Source: Rhodoplanes serenus (GTDB lineage Bacteria > Pseudomonadota > Alphaproteobacteria > Rhizobiales > Xanthobacteraceae). Taken from it: a stretch of DNA of 56,540 nucleotides. How positions within the stretch are numbered: position 1 is the first letter of the stretch; every line of letters starts with the position of its first letter. Shown here piece after piece: positions 28,297-35,512 of this stretch. The notes under the pieces were generated by a model. The model did no database searches. It saw only the letters and a program-made list of their open reading frames with translations, and was not told the DNA's origin. Both the position numbers and the translations under genes were made by a program. The stretch lies in NCBI GenBank assembly GCA_945893145.1, contig CAMDDZ010000032.1, positions 1 to 56,540 on the forward strand, given 5' to 3'.

Positions 28297-28776
28297 TCAG
28301 TTTTTTCCCTTCAACTCCATCGGCACCATGGCGGCGTCCTTGGAGTTGCGGAGCGTCAGCGAGGTTTTGACGTTGCGCACGTGCGGCGCCGACGTCAGCT
28401 CGGCGACGAAGGCCTGGAATGTCTTCAAGTCCGGCGCCACGCATTTGAGGATGAAATCGATCTCGCCCGAGAGCATCCAGCACTCCCGCACCAGCGGCGC
28501 CTTGCGCACGAAATCCTCGAAGGCCTTGAGGTCGGCCTCGGCCTGGCTCGACAGGTGAACCATGGCGAACACCGTCACCTCGTAGCCGAGCAGCTTCTCG
28601 TCGAGCAGGCCGCGGTAGCCTTTGATGAAGCCTGCCTCCTCCAGCGTCCGCACCCGCCGCAGGCAGGGCGGCGCCGAAATGCCGACCCGCCGCGCCAGTT
28701 CCACATTGGTGATGCGGCCGTCGTCTTGGAGCTCTTTCAGGATCTTCCAGTCGATGGCGTCGAGGCGGGCGGACAA
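28297..28776 (-). CDS. Lrp/AsnC-family transcriptional regulator
   Basis: A 159-residue regulator: N-terminal helix-turn-helix (AIDWKILKELQDDGRITNVE, then ELARRVGISAPPCLRRVRTLEEAG) and a C-terminal RAM/ligand domain (DFILKCVAPDLKTFQAFVAE). The start is taken as TTG at 28776, with GGAGA seven bases upstream; this gives the normal family length. It is upstream of and co-directional with the AtuA-like pair with 7 bp between, so it probably regulates that operon in response to an amino acid or acid ligand. Confidence 0.88.
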   Translation of the reverse strand: MSARLDAIDWKILKELQDDGRITNVELARRVGISAPPCLRRVRTLEEAGFIKGYRGLLDEKLLGYEVTVFAMVHLSSQAEADLKAFEDFVRKAPLVRECWMLSGEIDFILKCVAPDLKTFQAFVAELTSAPHVRNVKTSLTLRNSKDAAMVPMELKGKN

Positions 28777-29015
28777 GGGACATCTCCGATTCCCGTCATT
28801 AAGCCCGGATTCTGGGCTGCGCGAAAGATTATTGCGCAAAGGCTCGGGATGCGGCCGCAAACCGCACTTTCGGCCTGTGGAGTCTAGGGTTGCGTGTCTT
28901 GCATAGCTCGGCCAAAGCCCTAAATTGGGGTCCGGAGTTGCCCCGGCTTCCGAGCCGGGACCGCGACATCCTCCTCAGGCCGCAAGCCCCCGAACTGCCC
29001 GCCACCAAGGCAACG

Positions 29016-29981
29016 ATGTCCAAGACGACGCACGCCAAGCTTGTGATTATCGGCTCCGGGCCGGCCGGCTACACGGCCGCGGTCTATGCGGCCCGCGCCA
29101 TGCTCGAGCCGATCCTGATCCAGGGCGTGCAGCCGGGCGGCCAGCTCACCATCACGACCGATGTGGAGAACTATCCGGGCTTCGCCGACGTCATCCAGGG
29201 GCCCTGGCTGATGGAGCAGATGCAGAAGCAGGCCGAGCACGTCGGCACCCGCATCGTCACCGATCACGTCAACAACCTTGACCTGTCGGGACGGCCGTTC
29301 CGGCTCGATTGCGACTCCGGGGATTCCTATGTGGCCGAGACCGTGGTGCTGGCGACCGGCGCCCAGGCCCGCTGGCTCGACCTGCCGTCGGAGCAGAAGT
29401 TCAAAGGCTATGGCGTCTCGGCCTGCGCGACCTGCGACGGCTTCTTTTACAAGAACAAAGAGGTGTTCGTGATTGGCGGCGGTAACACCGCGGTCGAGGA
29501 GGCGCTGTTTCTGACCAACTTCGCCTCCAAGGTCACGGTCGTGCATCGGCGCGACGCCTTCCGCGCCGAGAAGATTTTGCAGGATCGCCTGTTCAAGCAT
29601 CCCAAGATCGAGGTGATCTGGGACAGCGCGCTGGCCGATGTGACCGGCAACGAGAACCCGCTCAAGGTGCGCGGCGTGGTGCTGCACAACGTCAAGACCG
29701 GCGCGACCACCGAGCGCCCGGCCGACGGCGTGTTCATCGCCATCGGCCACCAGCCTTCGACCGAGCTGGTCGCCGGCAAGATTCAGATGAAGCCGAACGG
29801 CTACGTCTGGACCGCGCCGTATTCCACCGCGACTTCGGTGCCGGGCCTGTTCGCCGCGGGCGACGTCGCCGATGACATCTATCGCCAGGCGGTGACCGCC
29901 GCAGGGTTGGGCTGCATGGCGGCGCTCGAAGCCGAGCGTTTCCTTGCCGCTCACGCGCACCAGCGCCAAGCGGCCGAATAG
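29016..29981 (+). CDS. trxB: Thioredoxin reductase
   Basis: A 321-residue NADPH-dependent flavoenzyme that reduces thioredoxin. The FAD motif GSGPAGYTAAVYAARA is near the N-terminus, the redox pair is Cys137/Cys140 in SACATCDG, the NADPH motif GGGNTAVEEALFL follows, and GLFAAGDVADDIYRQAVTA closes the FAD site. The ATG at 29016 gives the normal start; earlier in-frame codons are not conserved. A LysR gene starts 34 bp after its stop. Confidence 0.97.
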   Translation: MSKTTHAKLVIIGSGPAGYTAAVYAARAMLEPILIQGVQPGGQLTITTDVENYPGFADVIQGPWLMEQMQKQAEHVGTRIVTDHVNNLDLSGRPFRLDCDSGDSYVAETVVLATGAQARWLDLPSEQKFKGYGVSACATCDGFFYKNKEVFVIGGGNTAVEEALFLTNFASKVTVVHRRDAFRAEKILQDRLFKHPKIEVIWDSALADVTGNENPLKVRGVVLHNVKTGATTERPADGVFIAIGHQPSTELVAGKIQMKPNGYVWTAPYSTATSVPGLFAAGDVADDIYRQAVTAAGLGCMAALEAERFLAAHAHQRQAAE

Positions 29982-30015
29982 GGATCATGGCCCGGCGTCT
30001 GCGGGCAAAATCACC

Positions 30016-30909
30016 ATGGATTGGGACAAGCTTAAAGTGTTTCACGCTGCCGCCGAGGCGGGCAGCTTCACTCATGCCGGCGAGCAGCTTGGGCTGTCGC
30101 AATCTGCCGTGTCGCGGCAGGTGAGCGCGCTCGAACAGGAGCTTGCGGTCTCGCTGTTTCACCGCCACGCGCGGGGGCTGATCCTGACCGAGCAGGGCGA
30201 ATTGCTCTATCGCACCGCGCACGAAGTGTTCATGAAGCTCGAGGCCGCGCGCGCGAAGCTGACCGACAGCCGTGAGAAGCCGAACGGCGAGCTCAAGGTG
30301 ACCACCACACCCGGTATCGGAATCCATTGGCTGACGCCGCGGCTCGGTGAGTTCATCGATCTTTATCCGGACATCCGCATCTCGCTGATCACGACCGACG
30401 AGGAGCTCGACCTCGCCATGCGCGAGGCCGACGTCGCGATCCGTCTGCGTCAACCGACCCAGCCCGACCTCATTCAGCGCAAACTGTTCTCGGTGCATTT
30501 CCACGCTTACGCGTCTCCCGAATACCTGAAGCGCTTCAGCACGCCGCGCTCGCTCGACGAACTCGACAAGCATCGTGTCGTGCTGCTCGGCGGCTCAACC
30601 GTGCCGGTCTATTTGCAGAACAGAAATTGGCTGATCGAGGTGGCGCGCACCGGCAAGAACCCGCGCACGCCGCAGCTCGTCATCAATTCGGTGCTCGGTC
30701 TCGTGCGCGCGTGTCAGCGCGGCCTCGGCATCGCGCTGCTGCCGGATTATCTGGTCGAGGAAAACGGCGGCCTGGTGCAGCTTTTCGGTGAGCAGGACGC
30801 GCCCGCGCTGGAAGCCTATTTCGTCTATCCCGAAGAGTTGAAATCGGTGGCGCGCGTTCAAGCGTTCCGAGATTTTCTGGTCAGCAAAGCGCAGCGCTGG
30901 AGCTTCTGA
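30016..30909 (+). CDS. LysR-family transcriptional regulator
   Basis: A 297-residue regulator. The winged HTH is at residues 1-60 (LKVFHAAAEAGSFTHAGEQL, then SQSAVSRQVSALEQEL), followed by the linker helix and the periplasmic-binding-like effector domain (LITTDEELDLAMREADVAIR). The ATG at 30016 begins MDWDKLK, the usual start. It follows trxB closely, an arrangement seen repeatedly in Bradyrhizobium-like genomes; the effector is unknown. A rho-independent terminator lies about 50 bp after its stop. Confidence 0.93.
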   Translation: MDWDKLKVFHAAAEAGSFTHAGEQLGLSQSAVSRQVSALEQELAVSLFHRHARGLILTEQGELLYRTAHEVFMKLEAARAKLTDSREKPNGELKVTTTPGIGIHWLTPRLGEFIDLYPDIRISLITTDEELDLAMREADVAIRLRQPTQPDLIQRKLFSVHFHAYASPEYLKRFSTPRSLDELDKHRVVLLGGSTVPVYLQNRNWLIEVARTGKNPRTPQLVINSVLGLVRACQRGLGIALLPDYLVEENGGLVQLFGEQDAPALEAYFVYPEELKSVARVQAFRDFLVSKAQRWSF

Positions 30910-30962
30910 GCGGCTGGAGCTTCTCAGCGGGAGTGGGCTCTATTCCATTCGTTTGTTTGCGA

Positions 30963-30990
30963 GAGCCGCATGGCTGTCATGCGGCTCTTT
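30963..30990 (+). terminator. Rho-independent terminator after the LysR gene
   Basis: GAGCCGCATG (30963-30972) pairs perfectly with CATGCGGCTC (30978-30987), 5-nt loop, followed by TTT. Confidence 0.65.
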
Positions 30991-31167
30991 GCATTGTGCG
31001 ACTCCCGCTCGCGTCTCATTATCACTGGGCGCTGACGGTGCTTGGTTGTCGCATCCCCCCAGATCAAGCAATTGGGTGCTGTCAGCAGTTCCCCTCTGGA
31101 AGGTGATTGTCGGCCGTCCCGCGCCGACATGACTAAGCCGGGCCCGCAAGGGCCCGGCTTCTTATTT
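30991..31167 (+). ncRNA. Candidate small RNA with own terminator
   Basis: A gene-free stretch between the LysR terminator and the msrP stop. It contains a 7-bp stem (TGTCGGC/GCCGACA near 31108-31129) and ends in a strong terminator at 31137-31167. Having a second plus-strand terminator with no gene before it suggests an independent transcript. No family is recognised and no promoter was clear. Confidence 0.3.
31137..31167 (+). terminator. Strong rho-independent terminator
   Basis: GCCGGGCCC (31137-31145) and GGGCCCGGC (31150-31158) pair perfectly around a GCAA loop, followed by TTCTTATTT. It lies 22 bp beyond the msrP stop and could also serve as a weaker msrP terminator on the minus strand. 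Confidence 0.8.
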
Positions 31168-31189
31168 GCATCAGCTTTTGTGATGTGAG

Positions 31190-32161
31190 CTACGCCCACA
31201 AGCGCTCGGCTTCGAGTCCCTTGTAAAGACCTGCGACATATTCGCCGTAGCCGTTGAACAGCAGCGTGGGACGCCGCTCGCTGGTGCCGATCAATTCTTC
31301 GCTCGCCTGGCTCCAGCGCGGATGCGCGACCTCCGGATTGACGTTTGCCCAGAAGCCATATTCGGACGACTGCAAGTCCTCCCAATAGCTCTTCGGCTGC
31401 TTGTCGGTGAAGCTGACGCGCACGATCGACTTGATGTGCTTGAAGCCGTACTTCCACGGCACCGCGAGCCGAAGGGGCGCGCCGTGCACCTTGGCGACCG
31501 GCTTGCCATAGGCGCCGGTGACCAGGAACGTCAGCTCGTTGGTCGCCTCCGCCATGGTGAGGCCTTCGACGTAAGGCCACGGGTACCAGCTTTGCTTTTG
31601 GCCAGGCGCAATCGACTTGTCGAGGAAGGTCTCCATGCGCACGTACTTCGCCGACGACAGCGGCTTCGCCAGTTCGACCAGCTTCGCCATCGGAAAGCCC
31701 GACCACGGCACCGCCATGCTCCAGGCTTCGACACAGCGGTGGCGGTAGAGCCGCTCCTCGATCGGGAATTTGCGCACCAGGTCGTCGATGCCGACCTCCA
31801 TGGCCTTCTCGACCATGCCATCGATCTTGATCGTCCAGGGCCGGATCTTCAGCGCCTGCGCCTGCCGCACGACGTTCTTGGTGCCGTTGAATTCGTAGAA
31901 ATTATTCCAGGTGCCGTTGATCTTCTCGTCGGTGATCGGACGGTCCAGCGTGAACTTCTCCGAACGCTTGGCCGGATAGAGATCCATCGACGGATCGGGC
32001 TGGTCGGTGACGCGCTGGGCCTGGGCGAAACCGGGCGCCAGACTGAGCGCGGCCGCGCCGACCGTCACCGTACTCAGGAACGCACGGCGATTGAGAAACA
32101 TGTGTTCAGGGGTGGCGAGGCGCTCGGGCATTTCCCAGCCTCGCCGGCGAATGATGTTCAT
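31190..32161 (-). CDS. msrP: Methionine-sulfoxide reductase catalytic subunit MsrP
   Basis: A 323-residue periplasmic molybdenum enzyme that repairs oxidised methionines in exported proteins. The leader has a twin-arginine motif (LNRRAFLSTVTVGAAALSL), as needed to export the folded Mo-cofactor protein. The cofactor cysteine lies in YRHRCVEAWSMAVPWSGFP (about residue 143). The start MNIIRRRGWEMPERLATPEH is characteristic of MsrP/YedY. The membrane partner msrQ, which normally supplies electrons, is not next to it. Confidence 0.95.
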   Translation of the reverse strand: MNIIRRRGWEMPERLATPEHMFLNRRAFLSTVTVGAAALSLAPGFAQAQRVTDQPDPSMDLYPAKRSEKFTLDRPITDEKINGTWNNFYEFNGTKNVVRQAQALKIRPWTIKIDGMVEKAMEVGIDDLVRKFPIEERLYRHRCVEAWSMAVPWSGFPMAKLVELAKPLSSAKYVRMETFLDKSIAPGQKQSWYPWPYVEGLTMAEATNELTFLVTGAYGKPVAKVHGAPLRLAVPWKYGFKHIKSIVRVSFTDKQPKSYWEDLQSSEYGFWANVNPEVAHPRWSQASEELIGTSERRPTLLFNGYGEYVAGLYKGLEAERLWA

Positions 32162-32330
32162 GGCTCCGACTCCTCGGGTAACGGCCGAAGGATTACGGTT
32201 CTGCTGGATCACAGGCAAGTCACGACTTGGGAACGCGGGCGTGATGAGCGGATGGCGGTCCCGGTTCTGCGGCGTACCGCCATAAGACGCACGTAAACGC
32301 GCTTATGGGGCGCTGCGCCGCGCCCGGGAC

Positions 32331-32361
32331 ATAAAACCCGAGCCGCTGGTTCGGGTTTTAT
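32331..32361. terminator. Bidirectional terminator at the EAL gene stop
   Basis: ATAAAACCCGA (32331-32341) and TCGGGTTTTAT (32351-32361) form a perfect 11-bp hairpin with T-rich tails on both strands. It includes the stop codon of the EAL-domain gene. Confidence 0.7.
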
Positions 32362-33635
32362 GACTTGGCGTTAAAGCGCAGCGGCGCGAGCTTACGAGGT
32401 CCCTCGCCGTCGACCGTCTTGTGGACAATGCGCCGGCGCACCAGCGAGACAAAATCGTCTTTCGACATCGGCTTGGCGAACAGATAGCCCTGGCCGACGT
32501 CGCAGCCGATGCCTTGCAGCTTGTGACTCTCGTGCGGCGTCTCGACGCCCTCTGCTACGGTTTTAAGCCCGAAACGCTTGGCCATCTCGACGATGGTCTC
32601 GCAGAGGCCAGCATTGGTGCGGTCGGTGTTGCAATCGGTCACGTAGGAGCGGTCGATCTTCAGCTCGCTGAACGGCAATTGCCGCAGCCGCGCGAACGAC
32701 GAATAGCCGGCGCCGAAGTCATCGAGCGCGAGACTCGCCCCGTGGGCGCCGAGCTCCTTGGCGATGTCGTTGGCGGTGGCGAGATCGTTGACGATCTCGT
32801 CTTCGGTGACCTCGAGGATCAATCCTGGCCAGCTCGCCGATTTTGGGCGGTATTCGCGCAGCATCTTCGCAATCGGCAGCGTGGTCAGCGCCGACACCGG
32901 CGTGTTGACCGAAAACTTCACCGGCGCGCCATTCTCGGCGCATTCGTCAAAATCGCGCAGCGCCGCCATGATGACCTGCTCAGTCATCGTCATCATGTCC
33001 TGCTCGCGCGCGCCCGGCAGGAATGCCCCGGGCGGCAACACACCGAGTTCGGGATGGCGCACGCGGATCAGGCCCTCCGCGCCAACCAGGCGCTTGGCGG
33101 CGAGATCGATCTTCGGCTGGTACCACAGCTCGAGCCAATTGTTCTTCAGAGCGTCGCCAAGCGTCACCGCGGCCTTGCCGGCTTTGCGCAGAAGGCCGAG
33201 GTCCTGGAGCATCCTCCGCATCAAGTCGGGCCGATGCGGCGGCTGCATGGCGGCGAGCGTCTTGAGGCCAACCTTGTCGCCGGCGTATTTGGCTTGGCCG
33301 ACCGCGCAAAGCTGCTCGTAGTTCTTGACTTCGACCGCGCTGAGGAGCTGCACCGCGGGTTTCTTCGGCAATCCCGCAAGTTGCGCCATCGCCTGCTTGG
33401 CGGCTTCGATGCCAAAACCGACGTCGAGCACGATGAGCTCGGGCTGATGCTGCACGGCGTTGAGCAGCATGGCCTCGATGGTGGCAAACGACTCGGTCCG
33501 CAGACCGTGCTCGCCGATCATCTTGGCAAAGCGTTCGCGCAGGGAATCGTCGGCGGTCACCACAAAGCACAGCGCCGCCAGCGCAGGAGCTTCCTCCTCG
33601 CCGCGCGAGAACCAATCCCGTACCGCGCTCAACAT
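32358..33635 (-). CDS. EAL-domain protein with degenerate receiver-like N-terminus
   Basis: A 425-residue cytoplasmic protein. Residues about 20-140 resemble a receiver domain (FVVTADDSLRERFAKMIGEH, LIVLDVGFG) but lack the clean phospho-acceptor setting. The EAL domain follows: AEGLIRVRHPE replaces the usual EAL by EGL, while SVNTPVSAL, LEVTEDEIV, LALDDFGAGYSSF, LKIDRSYV and VAEGVET keep the metal- and substrate-binding residues. It probably hydrolyses cyclic di-GMP, possibly with altered activity. Start uncertain: the ATG at 33635 is preferred, with an alternative at 33701. Confidence 0.85.
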   Translation of the reverse strand: MLSAVRDWFSRGEEEAPALAALCFVVTADDSLRERFAKMIGEHGLRTESFATIEAMLLNAVQHQPELIVLDVGFGIEAAKQAMAQLAGLPKKPAVQLLSAVEVKNYEQLCAVGQAKYAGDKVGLKTLAAMQPPHRPDLMRRMLQDLGLLRKAGKAAVTLGDALKNNWLELWYQPKIDLAAKRLVGAEGLIRVRHPELGVLPPGAFLPGAREQDMMTMTEQVIMAALRDFDECAENGAPVKFSVNTPVSALTTLPIAKMLREYRPKSASWPGLILEVTEDEIVNDLATANDIAKELGAHGASLALDDFGAGYSSFARLRQLPFSELKIDRSYVTDCNTDRTNAGLCETIVEMAKRFGLKTVAEGVETPHESHKLQGIGCDVGQGYLFAKPMSKDDFVSLVRRRIVHKTVDGEGPRKLAPLRFNAKS

Positions 33636-34169
33636 CGTGAAACTCGCAACGCCCGCGCGGAGTTTTCCCGCGCCATCCCTGTGTTTTACGGGGTGCAGCA
33701 TAGCGTCCGGCAGTTAACAAGCCGGTGGCCGCAACCCAGGAGGGAAATTAGGGTTGGCGAATGGTAACCCGTCGTTGCACGGCGTTTTGGCGCAACGCCG
33801 GGACAGCCAGTGCAGCGCAGTATTAACGCGGAACTTCAGTTGCCGTCATTTTACGCAATCAGCGCCCGGGCGCGGCGCCTGACACCCAAGGCCGCTACTC
33901 CGCGGCGGCCTTGCGATGCGCCGAGACGATCTGCTCGGCCGGCTTGCCGGTCAGCTCCGCCATGTGATCGAACCGGAACGTGAACGAGCCGACGCCGGCG
34001 GTGGCCGAGCGCACCTCGATGATGAGGTCGCCGATTTCGGATTCCGGCATCTTGGCGCGCACCAAAGCCGAAACTGGCTGCCGCGGTCCAACATTCGTGA
34101 CGAGCGATCTTGACAGACGGTAACAACTTCAAGAACACGTGCAAATAGTAAAAGTGGGCAGAGGGCAAA
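33636..34169. other. 534-bp stretch: intergenic DNA, duplicated gene end, insert edge
   Basis: From 33636 to 33894 I see only short palindromes and no gene. 33895-34064 is the duplicated 3' end of the EF-G-like gene. 34065-34169 is unique AT-richer sequence with TTGACA at 34110-34115, a possible -35 box for the gene at 34170, but no convincing -10 box at normal spacing. Confidence 0.6.
33895..34064 (-). pseudogene. Duplicated 3' end of the EF-G-like gene
   Basis: 170 bp that match 35343-35512 with six mismatches (about 96%) and start exactly at the stop codon. It encodes the same C-terminal residues (DHMAELTGKPAEQIV, then AHRKAAAE stop) with only about two conservative changes (Lys to Arg, Ala to Ser), so it was a coding sequence until it was separated from the rest of the gene. 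It marks the far side of an insertion. Confidence 0.92.
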
Positions 34170-35336
34170 ATGGCTGACCGACCAGATAGAGATGCACGCC
34201 TACTATTGCTGTTGGCATTGATGTCTCGGGATATCGATGATCCAAGTCTACTCTCCTTTGCATATAGGTGGTTCAGACGTGCAAGACCGCGTGACCGCGA
34301 TATTGAGCGTCTGATAGACGCCGACCTATTCCCGGAATTCCGTAGTTATTATGGAGGACGCGGGTACGGCCTAACCGATTTTGCGGACGCAGTCGCTCAC
34401 CGTTTTCAACGGCAACTAGACGAACAAATAGCAAGGCGTATTCCGTCCGTTATCGAGCAAAGAATTTCTGATGTAACCGAACAAAGAATGTCTGAGATTG
34501 CCGGTCAAAAAATTTCTGAATTCACTAGTCGCGCCGAAAGTCGGATTTCGGAAATAGTTGATCGACGGGCATCAGAAATTACGCAGCAAGGCATTTCCTC
34601 GATTGTTGAAAAGCGAATCGCCGATGCGATAGTGAGGGTTCGATCCGTCGAGCGAACTCAAGGCCACTTCGTGAATGAGCTGCAATCGGTCGAAGCCAAG
34701 CAAGATCAGATTCAAAGCGAAATAGGAAAATTCCAGATCGAGCAAGTCGTTGTAAAGAGTAGTGTTCATGATCTTATTTGGCAGATAACTACCGGTATTA
34801 ATTTCGACGAGGCAAAGGTGGTGAGATATGTTCCTGTCAGGATTTATTTTTCCGATCCGGTTCTGGAAAGCGCCCATCGTGAGACCACGGTTGCTGCCAT
34901 AGAAAGAATTGTTCAACCATTTGGCCTCGAACGAACTTATGAATTGCCGGACGAAACAGGTTCATGGTGGAAGAAGTTTGTGCTCCGAACAAAAGAGGCT
35001 CTAACTCACCATGAACTACAGAAAGAATTCGAAGCAATCGAGAAAGCACTAAAGGCCAATTATCTCGACAAACCACAGGCCGAGGCAAACAAGTTACAGG
35101 CCGCTGCCACTGCAGAACTGATTAGCTCGTTAAATCAAACAGCAAATGCCTGCATTCAGGTTGGTACTCTATTACTAGTGAAAATCACAAAACCGGACGG
35201 CCAGTGCGCGGTTGCCGCAAGGACTCTCACCTCTGCGGAACTGAAGCACCTGGAAGAAAATCAAGCAATTCTCAAGCAGCCTGAAATCGCTCTCGAACTT
35301 TTGCAAGGCTTCTCAAAGACCCCAGCATTATCCTAG
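34170..35336 (+). CDS. Unknown coiled-coil protein, insert cargo
   Basis: A 388-residue soluble protein, AT-rich compared with all neighbours. Residues about 1-75 form a globular N-terminal domain; 80-160 hold a repeating helix with the recurrent unit ISE/ISD/MSE every about 8-11 residues (for example VIEQRISDVTEQRMSEIAGQ), predicting a long coiled coil. The C-terminal 170 residues form a distinct domain with YVPVRIYFSDP, ETGSWWKKF, KPQAEANK and NACIQVGTLLLVKI, which resembles a domain I associate with bacterial conflict systems, though I cannot name it safely. AGAGGG precedes the ATG. It is convergent with the EF-G-like gene and is the only gene of the insert. Confidence 0.85.
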   Translation: MADRPDRDARLLLLLALMSRDIDDPSLLSFAYRWFRRARPRDRDIERLIDADLFPEFRSYYGGRGYGLTDFADAVAHRFQRQLDEQIARRIPSVIEQRISDVTEQRMSEIAGQKISEFTSRAESRISEIVDRRASEITQQGISSIVEKRIADAIVRVRSVERTQGHFVNELQSVEAKQDQIQSEIGKFQIEQVVVKSSVHDLIWQITTGINFDEAKVVRYVPVRIYFSDPVLESAHRETTVAAIERIVQPFGLERTYELPDETGSWWKKFVLRTKEALTHHELQKEFEAIEKALKANYLDKPQAEANKLQAAATAELISSLNQTANACIQVGTLLLVKITKPDGQCAVAARTLTSAELKHLEENQAILKQPEIALELLQGFSKTPALS

Positions 35337-35342
35337 TGCCAC

Positions 35343-35512
35343 CTACTCCGCGGCGGCCTTGCGATGCGCCGCGACGATCTGCTCGGCCGGCTTGCCGGTC
35401 AGCTCCGCCATGTGATCGAACTTGAAGGTGAACGAGCCGACACCGGCGGTGGCCGAGCGCACCTCGATGATGAGGTCGCCGATTTCCGATTCCGGCATCT
35501 TGGCGCGCACCA
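35343..35512 (-). repeat. Direct repeat: live copy of the EF-G-like gene end
   Basis: This copy completes the EF-G-like reading frame. Identity with 33895-34064 begins at the stop codon and ends at about codon 57 from the end, after which the two sequences diverge sharply. Confidence 0.92.

Noticed and set aside
30924..31706. A 260-codon minus-strand open frame over the msrP end and the following intergenic region
   Set aside because: It is mostly the wrong frame of msrP and crosses a strong terminator; the intergenic part has no coding features.
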